A DNA stretch of 64,000 bases from Bradyrhizobium sp. 21 (GTDB lineage Bacteria > Pseudomonadota > Alphaproteobacteria > Rhizobiales > Xanthobacteraceae), in the NCBI RefSeq assembly GCF_023073335.1, contig NZ_JADPJG010000002.1, positions 897,664 to 961,663 on the forward strand. The letters are read 5' to 3'. The position numbers and the translations under genes are program-made. Every line of letters starts with the position of its first letter. Within the stretch, counting starts at the first letter, position 1. The notes beneath the pieces were generated by a model. It was not told where the DNA came from. It worked only from the letters and a program-made list of their open reading frames with translations, and made no database searches. This document shows, one piece after another, positions 1-7,341 of the stretch.

Positions 1-128
1 TCAACCGCGGCACGCTGATCGCCGAGGGCTCGCCGGCCGAGGTGCGCGCCAATCCGCAGGTTCAGGCGGTCTATCTCGGCGAGGGCCTGCTTTACGATGC
101 CGAGCATCGCGAGGGAGCCTCGGCATGA
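1..128 (+). CDS. ABC transporter ATP-binding protein, LivG type (3' end only)
   Basis: Only the last 41 codons are inside the window; the reading frame begins at base 3 and ends with TGA at 126-128. The visible tail (NRGTLIAEGSPAEVRANPQV, then VYLGEG) is the standard C-terminus of LivG-type ATPases of branched-chain amino-acid/amide (HAAT) importers, where the pattern IAEG.P.EV..NP.V...YLG is nearly invariant. Its stop codon overlaps the start of the following LivF-like gene (ATGA, 125-128), so the two are translationally coupled parts of one importer operon whose permeases and binding protein would lie to the left. The catalytic core is not visible, so the LivG assignment rests on the tail and on the neighbour. 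Confidence 0.85.
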   Translation, partial: NRGTLIAEGSPAEVRANPQVQAVYLGEGLLYDAEHREGASA

Positions 129-829
129 AGCTCACGGTCGAGGGGCTCAACAGTCATTATGGCCCGGCCCATATCCTGTTCGACATCGGTTTCGAGGTCG
201 GCGAGGGCGAGGTGGTGGCGCTGTTGGGGCGGAACGGCGCCGGCAAGTCGACGACCTTCCGCTCGATCGTCGGCCTCGTCGCCCAGCGCTCGGGACGGAT
301 CATGTTCGAAGGCAAGGACGTCTCGGCACGTCCGACCCACGAGATCGTGCGCGATGGGCTTGGCTACGTGCCGGAGGAGCGGCGAATCTTCACCGATTTG
401 ACGGTGGAAGAGAATCTCGAAGTCGGCCGGCAGCCGAAGCGCCCCAACGCCCCCTATTGGACGCGGGACAAGCTATTCACGCTGTTTCCAAATCTCGGTG
501 AAATGAAGAACCGCCCCGGCGGCCGCATGAGCGGCGGCGAGCAGCAGATGCTCACCATCGCGCGCACGCTGATGGGCAATCCGTCGCTGGTGCTGCTCGA
601 CGAGCCCTCGGAGGGCCTCTCGCCGAAGATCGTGGAGCAGATGGTCGATGCCATCCTGACCATGAAGAAGGAGGGCGTCAGCATCGTCGTCTCCGAGCAG
701 AATTTGCACTTTGCGCGGCTGATCTCCGACCGCGCCTATATCATCGAGCGCGGCCGCATCTGTTTCGGCGGCACCATGGCCGAGCTCGATGCGCGTCCGG
801 ATATCCGCGACGCGCATCTGTCGTTGTGA
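125..829 (+). CDS. livF: Branched-chain amino acid/amide ABC transporter ATP-binding protein LivF
   Basis: A 234-residue ATPase, full length for the LivF family. Walker A is GRNGAGKST near residues 35-43, the ABC signature is MSGGEQQML near 136-144 and Walker B is LVLLDEPSEGLSP near 155-167, where EGLSP is diagnostic of LivF; a switch SEQN follows. It would energise uptake of leucine-type amino acids, amides or aromatic-derived acids at the inner membrane together with the LivG-like protein encoded just upstream, whose stop overlaps its ATG. The next gene, a MarR regulator, follows at once. The actual substrate cannot be read from the ATPase; HAAT transporters in these bacteria often import aromatic compounds, and a MarR partner would fit that (inference). 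Confidence 0.93.
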   Translation: MKLTVEGLNSHYGPAHILFDIGFEVGEGEVVALLGRNGAGKSTTFRSIVGLVAQRSGRIMFEGKDVSARPTHEIVRDGLGYVPEERRIFTDLTVEENLEVGRQPKRPNAPYWTRDKLFTLFPNLGEMKNRPGGRMSGGEQQMLTIARTLMGNPSLVLLDEPSEGLSPKIVEQMVDAILTMKKEGVSIVVSEQNLHFARLISDRAYIIERGRICFGGTMAELDARPDIRDAHLSL

Positions 830-843
830 GGGGCGGGGAGCGG

Positions 844-1299
844 ATGGCGAGAAGCGTCGCGGCGAAGAAGAGCGCCAAACCGGCAAAACCGTCTTATGTG
901 CTTGACGAGCAGGTCGGCTTCATCCTGCGCCAGGTCTCGCAGCGCCACGGCGCGATCTTCTCCCGCGACATCGGCACCAACATCACGTCGACGCAATGGG
1001 CGGCGCTGTCGAAGCTCGCCGAGACCGGTCCGTGCTCGCAGAACCAGCTCGGGCGTCTCACGGCAATGGACGTCGCGACCATCAAGGGTGTGATCGACCG
1101 CTTGACCGCGCGCGGATTGACCGAGACGAGCCAGGATCCCGAGGATGGGCGCCGGCTGCTGGTCAGCCTCACGCGCGCCGGCCAGCAGCTTGCGGAGAAG
1201 CTGGCGCCGAACGCGCTTGCCATCACCCGTGAGACGCTGGCGCCGCTTGATGCAAAGGAGCGCGAGATGTTGATGGCGCTGTTGAGCAAGTTGCGGTGA
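844..1299 (+). CDS. MarR family transcriptional regulator
   Basis: Encodes about 151 residues with the MarR winged-helix core: TQWAALSKLAETGPCSQNQL, then a recognition helix region MDVATIKGVIDRLTARGL and the wing DPEDGRRLLVSLT. A GTG at 826 overlapping the livF stop would add six residues, but the ATG at 844 is preceded by GGGGAG at the right spacing and I prefer it. The lysine-rich N-terminus (AAKKSAKPAKPS) is a flexible tail common in this family. MarR proteins bind palindromes and are released by small phenolic ligands. Its position at the end of an importer operon suggests that it controls that operon or the convergent amidohydrolase; no operator was identified. Confidence 0.9.
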   Translation: MARSVAAKKSAKPAKPSYVLDEQVGFILRQVSQRHGAIFSRDIGTNITSTQWAALSKLAETGPCSQNQLGRLTAMDVATIKGVIDRLTARGLTETSQDPEDGRRLLVSLTRAGQQLAEKLAPNALAITRETLAPLDAKEREMLMALLSKLR

Positions 1300-1310
1300 A
1301 TTCATCTTGT

Positions 1311-1379
1311 AGGGTGGGTTAGCTGAGGCGTAACCCACCATGCTTCCACGATTGCGGAGCGAAGTTGGTGGGTTACGCC
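1311..1379. repeat. Palindromic intergenic repeat between convergent genes
   Basis: The gap between the MarR gene and the convergent amidohydrolase carries GGGTGGGTTA (about 1312-1321), its inverted copy TAACCCACC (1331-1339), and a third copy TGGTGGGTTACGCC (1366-1379). The arms can fold into alternative hairpins. Elements with GTGGGTTACGC cores are scattered in the intergenic DNA of many bacteria; here it may also act as a bidirectional transcription barrier, although there is no clear T-run. Confidence 0.6.
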
Positions 1380-1400
1380 CTGCAGCAGAGGTGCATGCCG

Positions 1401-2597
1401 CTACTTCGCCACCACCTCCGGCACCCGGCCCGCCGGCGGGGTGTTGCGGCTGCGCTGGGTGCGCACGATGCCATCGATGATGGTCATGCCGATTCCGGGA
1501 AGGTCGCCGAGCTGCACGCTGTCCAGGATGTTCTTGCCGGCCGAATGCTGGGCCTTGTCCATGATGACGAAATCGGCGGAACGGCCCACTTCGATGAGGC
1601 CGCAATCGAGCTCGCGCATCCGCGCCGTGTTGCCGGTGGCGAGACAAAACGCGATCTCTGCCGGCAGGTCACCGAGCGAGGACAGCATCGAGACCATGCG
1701 CAAAATGCCGAGCGGCTGCACGCCGGAGCCGGCGGGCGCGTCGGTGCCGAGGATCACCCGATGCAGATCGCCCATCTCGCGCGCGATGCGCAGCGTGAAC
1801 AGGGCCGATCGCTCATTGCCGTTGTGCACCAGCTCGAGGCCGCGCTTGCAGCCCTCACAGATGCAGCGGATCTGGTCGTCGGGAAGGGCGGTGTGGCCGC
1901 CATTGATGTGGCCGACCACATCGGTATCGGCCTCCAGCACCACGTCCTTGTCGATCAGGCCGGAGCCGGGAATCGAGGGGCCGCCGGTGTGGATCGTGCT
2001 CTGGATACCGTATTTGCGCGCCCAGCCGACCATTTTTCGCGCAGTCGGGCCGTCCTTGACGCCGCCCAAGCCCACTTCGCCGAGCAGCTTGACGCCCGCC
2101 GCGGCCAATTCCTTGAAGTCTTCCTCGACCATCTCGCATTCGATCACCGGCGCGCCAGCGTGAACCTTCACGCCGCCCGGACGCAGATTCCAGAATGCGC
2201 GCTGGGCGAAGATCGCCATCGCCTTCAACCCGACGACGTCACGCGGGCGGCCCGGCATATGAACTTCGCCGGCGGAAATCATGGTGGTGACACCGCCATG
2301 CAGATTGCTGTCGATCCAGCCGATCTGGTTCTGCCGGGGCGTCCAGTCGCCCGCGACAGGGTGGACATGGCTGTCGATCAGGCCCGGCGCGACGGTCGTG
2401 CCGTTGGCCTCGACGATGGTGGTCGCGCCTTCGGTGTTGACGTCCTTGAAGCGGCCGATGGCGGTGATCTTGCCGTTCTCGGCAACAATGGTGTCGCCAT
2501 CCAGGATCGGCTTTTCCAGCGCGCCGGACAGGATCAGGCCGATATTCCGGATCACGAGCTTCGAGGGTCCGGTGGCCTGGGGTGCGTCATGCGCCAT
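1401..2597 (-). CDS. Amidohydrolase family protein, enamidase-like
   Basis: 398 residues from the ATG at 2597 (AAGGACC lies just upstream of it on the minus strand; the longer reading to 2675 adds a low-complexity stretch and would cover the operator). The N-terminal beta domain (VIRNIGLILSG) leads to the metal site GLIDSHVHP; later come HTGG, GHINGGH and the aspartate in ILGTDAPAG, all typical of the amidohydrolase superfamily. The pattern resembles enamidase of nicotinate fermentation and related cyclic-amide hydrolases. No other nicotinate genes are nearby, so the substrate is open. It is divergent from a ferredoxin-NADP reductase, with a strong paired operator between them. Confidence 0.85.
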   Translation of the reverse strand: MAHDAPQATGPSKLVIRNIGLILSGALEKPILDGDTIVAENGKITAIGRFKDVNTEGATTIVEANGTTVAPGLIDSHVHPVAGDWTPRQNQIGWIDSNLHGGVTTMISAGEVHMPGRPRDVVGLKAMAIFAQRAFWNLRPGGVKVHAGAPVIECEMVEEDFKELAAAGVKLLGEVGLGGVKDGPTARKMVGWARKYGIQSTIHTGGPSIPGSGLIDKDVVLEADTDVVGHINGGHTALPDDQIRCICEGCKRGLELVHNGNERSALFTLRIAREMGDLHRVILGTDAPAGSGVQPLGILRMVSMLSSLGDLPAEIAFCLATGNTARMRELDCGLIEVGRSADFVIMDKAQHSAGKNILDSVQLGDLPGIGMTIIDGIVRTQRSRNTPPAGRVPEVVAK

Positions 2598-2674
2598 GGA
2601 AGGGGTCCTTATTCCTAACTGCAACGCTCGCGATCTTGGGCAGCCTTGACCCCGGGAGCAAGCGGGATTATTCA

Positions 2675-2700
2675 TTAGTATACGAATGATCGTATACTAA
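2675..2700. promoter_or_regulatory. Paired GntR-type operator between divergent genes
   Basis: A perfect inverted repeat: TTAGTATACG (2675-2684), six bases AATGAT, then CGTATACTAA (2691-2700). Each arm itself contains a 10-bp site of the form TNGTATACNA (2676-2685 and 2690-2699), which matches the TNGT-N-ACNA pattern known for FadR/FCD-type GntR regulators. The two sites are 14 bp apart centre to centre. The element lies 75 bp from the amidohydrolase start and 54 bp from the reductase start. No GntR gene is in the window, so the regulator is unknown. Confidence 0.6.
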
Positions 2701-2753
2701 CGACGCATAGCTGCCCGCCTCGGAACCGCAATAGACGCGACAGGGAAGGTGAA

Positions 2754-3527
2754 ATGAGCAATTTCAATCAGGAAAGCGTTTTGAGCGTCCACCACTGGAC
2801 CGACACGCTGTTCTCCTTCAAGACCACCCGCAGCCCGACCTTCCGCTTCCGAAACGGCGAATTCACCATGATCGGGCTCAAGGTCGGCGAGAAGCCGCTG
2901 CTGCGGGCCTACAGCGTCGCCAGCGCCAATTACGAGGACACGCTGGAGTTCTTCTCGATCAAGGTGCCGGACGGCCCGCTGACCTCGCGGCTCCAGCACC
3001 TGAAGGAAGGTGATGAGATCATCGTCAGCCGCAAGGCCACCGGCACGCTCGTCATCGACAATCTGGAGGAGGGGCGCAACCTCTACCTCATCGGCACCGG
3101 CACGGGCCTCGCGCCATTCCTGAGCGTGATCAAGGACCCCGAGACCTACGAGCGGTTCCATAAGGTCGTGCTGCTGCACGGTTGCCGGCAGGTGAAGGAA
3201 CTCGCCTATGGCGAGATGATCACCGAGACGCTGCCCAAGGACGAATTGATCGGCGAGTACATCCGCAATCAATTGATCTACTATCCGACCGTGACCCGCG
3301 ATCCCTTCCGCAACCGTGGCCGCATCACCGACCTCATCACCTCGGGTAAGCTGTTTTCCGATATCGGCCTGCCGGCGCTCGAAGCCGCCCATGACCGCGT
3401 CATGATCTGCGGCAGCCCGGCGCTGGTGGCTGACACCCGCGTGCTCCTGGGCGAGCGGGGCTTCGTCGAGGGCAATCACGGCGAACCTGCCCAATTTGTG
3501 GTCGAAAAGGCCTTCGCCGAGCGCTAG
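2754..3527 (+). CDS. fpr: Ferredoxin--NADP+ reductase
   Basis: 257 residues, the usual length of bacterial subclass FNRs. The FAD-binding motif RAYSVAS is at about residues 50-56; the phosphate-binding GTGTGLAPFLS near 117-127 begins the NADP domain; CGSP lies near 220 and the protein ends VEKAFAER, a C-terminal extension typical of alphaproteobacterial FNRs. It transfers electrons between NADPH and ferredoxin/flavodoxin in the cytoplasm, supplying for example P450s, nitrogenase or oxidative-stress repair. The start ATG follows GGGAAGGTGAA. It is transcribed alone, divergent from the amidohydrolase; the paired GntR-type site may control either gene. Confidence 0.95.
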   Translation: MSNFNQESVLSVHHWTDTLFSFKTTRSPTFRFRNGEFTMIGLKVGEKPLLRAYSVASANYEDTLEFFSIKVPDGPLTSRLQHLKEGDEIIVSRKATGTLVIDNLEEGRNLYLIGTGTGLAPFLSVIKDPETYERFHKVVLLHGCRQVKELAYGEMITETLPKDELIGEYIRNQLIYYPTVTRDPFRNRGRITDLITSGKLFSDIGLPALEAAHDRVMICGSPALVADTRVLLGERGFVEGNHGEPAQFVVEKAFAER

Positions 3528-3632
3528 CCCGGGATGGTCTCGCAATAAGACCGTATTTCCGCCGTCGAGAGCCCGTTGCGGCGCCGATTCGGCACACGAT
3601 ACTATGGGGGAACGAATCAGCGGAGTTCCCAC

Positions 3633-3956
3633 ATGGTTGCGGACAGCGACAGCAACATCGCCTGGCACCGGGTTCAGTTGAAGAAGAATCGCGCCGAGCT
3701 GAAGGCGCTCGAGACCGCGCGCTTCACGATGGGCGAGATCGCAACCGCGAAGCGGAACGGTCAGACGCAGAAGGCGATTGCGGAACTCAAGCGCAAGATC
3801 GCGCAATCCGAGCGCGTGATCGCTGATCACGACAAGCGCACGCGCCGTCCGCTCACCACCGACCTGCAAAGCCTCAGCAGCGGCAGCTGGAGCAATTGGG
3901 ACGCTTATACCAATCAGCAGCGCAAGACCGGCCCGCGTTCGACGGGGCGAGGGTAG
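3633..3956 (+). CDS. Hypothetical protein with basic coiled-coil, 107 aa
   Basis: I do not recognise a family. Starting at ATG 3633 (CGGAG upstream) it encodes 107 residues. The first 75 or so are charged and strongly helical (QLKKNRAELKALETARF, then AIAELKRKIAQSERVIADHD), consistent with a two-helix coiled coil; the C-terminal third is polar and probably disordered (SSGSWSNWDAYTNQQ). There is no signal peptide or membrane segment. Codon use looks like its neighbours, and the ORF is intact next to a decayed P450. Cytoplasmic, function unknown. Confidence 0.6.
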   Translation: MVADSDSNIAWHRVQLKKNRAELKALETARFTMGEIATAKRNGQTQKAIAELKRKIAQSERVIADHDKRTRRPLTTDLQSLSSGSWSNWDAYTNQQRKTGPRSTGRG

Positions 3957-4045
3957 ACTCGTCTCACGTCTGCACCGAAGCGAAGCGGAGGTTCCGTATC
4001 CCTAACGTCGGCCGTGTGAGACGCCCTCAACCCCTCCGGTGACAC

Positions 4046-4807
4046 GTGGCACCACGCCTCGACTTCACCAGCGAGGCCTTCTTTCGCGATCCGCCCAAGG
4101 CGATCGCGGCGTTGCGCATGTCCGGCCCCGTGGTCGCTGCGCGATTTCCTCTCGTCGGCAGATGTCTGGATCACGACGACCCATGAGGCCACGGCGCAAG
4201 TCCCGAAGGACGGCGCCAATTTCACGCAGCGCAAGGAGGATGGCGACTCCCAGGTTTGCGCTGGTCGATGCTGAACTACGTCAGGACCATCGCCAACACA
4301 TGCTGACGATGGACGAGCCTGATCACACAAACGCTGCGCAGCATCGTGGACGAGGCTTTCCGCCGCCGCGCGATCTTCGTGTCGCCGGTGCAGTTCTCCA
4401 AGCCGCGCTGTGTGTGGCGGAATGTGGAGCTGGAAGGTGTGCGTCTGAAGAAGGGCGATCGCGTCATGGTGATGCTCGCCGCGGCGAATATGGATCCGGC
4501 GATGCATGACCGTCCCGAGAGCCTCGATCTCGCGCGTAAGCCGAATCGCCACATCTCCTTCGGGACGGGGATCCATTTCTGCCTCGGCCACCAGCTTGCG
4601 CGGATCGAGGCGGCCAGCGCGCTGGAAGCACTGTTCGCGCGATGGCCGAAACTTGGTCTGGCCGTCGATCCCGCGCAGATCCGCTGGCGCAGGCGGCCAG
4701 GACTCCGTGCCATCGCGAAGCTTCCTGTTACGGCAGAGGCCCAGGGAACACATGTCGCGGCATCTGCGCAAGCGATGGTTGATCGTTCCGTCGCACAGGC
4801 GGACTGA
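4046..4807 (+). pseudogene. Cytochrome P450 pseudogene (frameshifted, core deleted)
   Basis: The N-terminal part reads LDFTSEAFFRDPPKAIAALR in the frame of GTG 4046; after a +1 shift near 4155 it continues DVWITTTHEATAQV and DGANFTQRKEDG; later fragments LTMDEPDHT and VDEAFRRRAI appear in other frames. The sequence then jumps directly to a P450 C-terminus with RVMVMLAAANMDP, the haem-ligand loop FGTGIHFCLGHQLARIE (about 4558-4608) and a normal tail. Roughly 180 residues that should contain the I helix and ExxR motif are missing. Several frameshifts plus the internal deletion make this non-functional. The intact C-terminal reading frame (4346-4807) has no sign of being a separate gene. Confidence 0.88.
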
Positions 4808-4944
4808 CGTGTCCTGCTCTTCGGCAAATCGTCGCGACCATATCAGCCGGGAACGGTGTGCCGTGATGGCTGTTGTCCGGGAGACCTCGGCCCGTAAAGA
4901 ATAGTTCCGTGCCGCAGGATTCCACATCTCGTCGGGAGACGATC

Positions 4945-5130
4945 ATGACCAGCAGAATGCCACCTGTTCCGCCGGACAATCAGAGCCAGAAGGGAACTGG
5001 TGACGCCAAACAAGCGTCGTCCAATCAGACCGCGCGCGGCCAACAACGCGCGGAAAATCCGAATCAGCAGGGAGAGCAGGGCAACATCAAGCAGAACACG
5101 ACCAATCAAGGCTACCAGCAAGATCGCTAA
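4945..5130 (+). CDS. Small Gln/Asn-rich hydrophilic protein, 61 aa
   Basis: Begins at ATG 4945 with GGGAG spaced seven bases upstream; the longer frame from 4873 lacks a ribosome site. The product is dominated by Q, N, G, K and P (NQSQKGTGDAKQASSN, then NIKQNTTNQGYQQ), with no hydrophobic core, so it is predicted to be disordered. It is the first of four successive tiny genes on the plus strand that share this composition and end at a terminator. Family unknown; such proteins are often stress- or desiccation-related (inference). Confidence 0.6.
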   Translation: MTSRMPPVPPDNQSQKGTGDAKQASSNQTARGQQRAENPNQQGEQGNIKQNTTNQGYQQDR

Positions 5131-5157
5131 CCAGATCGCTAAGGAGGGCGACAATCG

Positions 5158-5358
5158 ATGTCGACATCCACCAAGACACCAAACAGCATCCGTCAGGGCG
5201 GACCCGGTGCATCACATGAGAATGCGAAGGCACCGCTGGAGGTGAAGAAGCCGCCCGCAGACGACTCACAGCGAAACCACAGCCGCATCTCTGGTGGCGG
5301 AGGCGAGCACGACTCCCATCACACGCACGATAGCGCCGGCAAGGGCGGAGGCAGGTGA
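5158..5358 (+). CDS. Small His/Gly/Lys-rich hydrophilic protein, 66 aa
   Basis: ATG 5158 is preceded by a strong AAGGAGG. The protein has a lysine/proline-rich middle (APLEVKKPPADD) and a Gly/His/Ser tail (SGGGGEHDSHHTHDSAGKGGGR) that could bind metal ions through its histidine cluster, though that is only a compositional hint. No cysteine, no membrane segment. It lies 27 bp after the first small gene and 16 bp before the third, consistent with one transcript. Confidence 0.6.
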   Translation: MSTSTKTPNSIRQGGPGASHENAKAPLEVKKPPADDSQRNHSRISGGGGEHDSHHTHDSAGKGGGR

Positions 5359-5374
5359 AGATTGGAGAACGAGC

Positions 5375-5638
5375 ATGCAAGGCAAAAAGACCCACGAGCA
5401 GCAGGTGCGCATCCTCGAGCGTAAACCTGACGTGCCTGACGGACGAGAGCTGGATCGGGCGTCGGGCCTTAACGTCGAGGATACCGCCGTCCATCGTGCG
5501 CGCCCCGAGGCGCGGCACAGTGAATTTCCGGTGAGCCGCGGCGGTCTCAACCAGGAAAGCGACCACAACAAGCACAACCACGCTGGCCAGAGCGGTCACA
5601 AGCCGCCCAAACCAACGCCGGCGCAACAGAAGCACTGA
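5375..5638 (+). CDS. Small charged hydrophilic protein, 87 aa
   Basis: Starts at ATG 5375 (GGAGAAC upstream). The 87-residue product begins MQGKKTHEQQVRILERKPDV, with a short helical start, and turns into a polar, His/Asn/Lys-rich tail (NQESDHNKHNHAGQSGHKPP). Sequences of the type MQGKKTHEQQ..ILERK are familiar to me as small uncharacterised proteins in rhizobia, but I know no function. It is third in the run of four small genes, with close spacing on both sides. Confidence 0.6.
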   Translation: MQGKKTHEQQVRILERKPDVPDGRELDRASGLNVEDTAVHRARPEARHSEFPVSRGGLNQESDHNKHNHAGQSGHKPPKPTPAQQKH

Positions 5639-5674
5639 GCCTTGAGGGGGCGATCACTGCAAGAGGAGAGACCG

Positions 5675-5914
5675 ATGCCAAGTGGGCACGGCAGCAAGAC
5701 GCATTTCAGATCCGGCATGCATGGCAAGGGCGACGGCACCGGTGCCATGGCCGACATTCCCAAGGACAAGATCGGCGACAACATGGTCCTGTCCAACCGC
5801 GACAAGGCTCAGCACTCGGATATTCGGGGCATGGATGGCAAGTCTATCCAGACCGATCAATATCAGGATCACTCGGCCAACCGGCTGGTGGATGACGAGA
5901 GCGACGACACCTAG
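5675..5914 (+). CDS. Small hydrophilic protein, 79 aa
   Basis: ATG 5675 follows AGAGGAGAG; an upstream start at 5642 is weaker. The 79 residues are rich in G, D, H, K and S (HGSKTHFRSGMHGKGDGTGA) and show no signal peptide or hydrophobic segment. Last of the four-gene cluster; a terminator hairpin follows 41 bp downstream. Function unknown. The four products are not obvious duplicates of one another but share length, composition and spacing. Confidence 0.6.
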   Translation: MPSGHGSKTHFRSGMHGKGDGTGAMADIPKDKIGDNMVLSNRDKAQHSDIRGMDGKSIQTDQYQDHSANRLVDDESDDT

Positions 5915-5954
5915 GGATCAGACCTGAGCGAGACTATCCTCCCGACCAACTGGC

Positions 5955-5983
5955 GGGCCGGCGCTCAGCCGGCCCACTTTTTT
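5955..5983 (+). terminator. Rho-independent terminator of the small-protein operon
   Basis: Perfect 8-bp GC-only stem GGGCCGGC (5955-5962) / GCCGGCCC (5968-5975) with a 5-base loop, followed by AC and six T residues (5978-5983). It closes the four small genes and overlaps the last codons of the convergent DUF763 gene. Confidence 0.85.
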
Positions 5984-7215
5984 GTCGCGGCGAGGTCGCG
6001 CTCCCAGCCGAACACCGAGCGACCATCGAGGTCAGGTGAGGCCACGCGCTCGCCGGCAATGAACTCGTCGACCGAAGGCCCGTGCGCACTGCGCTCCAGC
6101 CGCCGCGCCTGGTCGTCGAGGCGCTTGATCGCCTGCATCTCTTCCTCGCGTCCGAGCTTTGCGTTCTGGATGGCGCCCTTCAGCACGCGAATGGTCTCGT
6201 CATAGACCTTGATCGGAACGGGGTAAGGATGCCGGTCCTTGCCGCCATGGGCGAGCGAGAAGCGGGCGGGATCGTTGAAGCGATAGGGCGCGCCGTGCAC
6301 GACCTCGGCAACCATCGCCAGCGAGCGCACGGTGCGTGCGCCGACGCCCGGCGTCAGCAATAGCTCCGGGAAGTCGACCGGGCCGCGCTCGGCTGCGGCC
6401 GCGAGCGTGCCGTGCAGGCGCCGTGCGAATACGTCCTTCGGCCTGACGTCGTGATGCGCGGGCATGATCAGGTGCGGCAGCATCGCCTGCGCCGGCTCGG
6501 GTTTGGTTCCGGTCAGCCGCTCGAATTCAGTGAGGATGCGATCGGGGCCGAGATCGCTCAGCAGCTCGAGTTGCGCGCTGCGCGAGACGTCGGCGCGGTG
6601 GTCGGTGAGATTGACGATCTCGCCCTGCAGCGGCCCGTCGATCGCGCTGTGTGGCGCATCGACAAAACTCTTTAGCGCCTCGGAATGCCAGTGATAGCGG
6701 CGGGCCTGCCGCTTGTCGCCATTCATGCCCTGCTGCACCACCGTCCATTTGGCATCGGAAGTGACGAAGAAGCCGTGCAGATAGAGATCGAATCCGTCCT
6801 GGACCGCGGCGCTGTCGACCTTCGCCACTAGGCGGCTGGCACGCGTGAGTTTCGCGCCGTCGAAGCCGACACGGTCGCCGAGCTGCAACAGCTCGTCCGG
6901 CGTCTTGCGCGAATGCTGCCCGCGTCCGCCGCAGACATAAATGCCGAGCTCGTCCTGCAGCGGTCCGAGCCCGCGCTTCAACGCGCCGATCACGGAGGTC
7001 GTGATACCCGAGGAGTGCCAGTCCATTCCCATCACGGCGCCGAACGACTGGAACCAGAACGGATGCGAGAGGCGCTGCAGGAATGCATCGCGGCCATAAT
7101 GATGCACGATCGCTTGCGTGACGATCGCGCCGAGCGAGGCCATGCGGGTCGCGAGCCAGGGTGGAACCCGGCCGGAATGCAGGGGAAGGTCGGCGCTGCC
7201 GGTTCGTCGAGTCAT
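5965..7215 (-). CDS. DUF763 domain-containing protein
   Basis: 416 residues from ATG 7215 (MTRRTGSADLPLHSGRVPPW). The opening with a G.ADLPLH.G..P.WL motif, the segments FWFQSFGAVMGMDWHSSG and YVCGGRGQHSRKTPDEL, and the later LLTPGVGARTVRSLAMVAEV (a helix-hairpin-helix-like stretch) identify the DUF763 family, found in archaea and scattered bacteria including rhizobia. Length is as usual for the family. The hairpin-like GVGARTVRSL suggests nucleic-acid contact, but no function is established. It is monocistronic and divergent from an MscS channel. The larger frame reaching 7845 is an artefact of open antisense to mscS. Confidence 0.85.
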   Translation of the reverse strand: MTRRTGSADLPLHSGRVPPWLATRMASLGAIVTQAIVHHYGRDAFLQRLSHPFWFQSFGAVMGMDWHSSGITTSVIGALKRGLGPLQDELGIYVCGGRGQHSRKTPDELLQLGDRVGFDGAKLTRASRLVAKVDSAAVQDGFDLYLHGFFVTSDAKWTVVQQGMNGDKRQARRYHWHSEALKSFVDAPHSAIDGPLQGEIVNLTDHRADVSRSAQLELLSDLGPDRILTEFERLTGTKPEPAQAMLPHLIMPAHHDVRPKDVFARRLHGTLAAAAERGPVDFPELLLTPGVGARTVRSLAMVAEVVHGAPYRFNDPARFSLAHGGKDRHPYPVPIKVYDETIRVLKGAIQNAKLGREEEMQAIKRLDDQARRLERSAHGPSVDEFIAGERVASPDLDGRSVFGWERDLAATKKWAG

Positions 7216-7341
7216 GATTGCCGCAAAATAGCGCAATTCGGCGACGGTTGCACCAGAGGGATGCTGCATTGCACCAGGTGCGGGAGCGAAGCTGACAGGA
7301 GTGCGTTGAGGGCGTACGCGAACGCAATTGCGGGGACATGG

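Noticed and set aside
1365..2618. Plus-strand open frame of 417 codons opposite the amidohydrolase
   Set aside because: It is a shadow of the minus-strand amidohydrolase; the product is composition-biased (His/Arg/Ala-rich) with no domain, while the other strand has clear active-site motifs.
4346..4807. Separate small P450-like gene
   Set aside because: It carries only the C-terminal haem loop and tail, preceded by broken pieces of the same P450; without the I helix and ExxR it cannot function.
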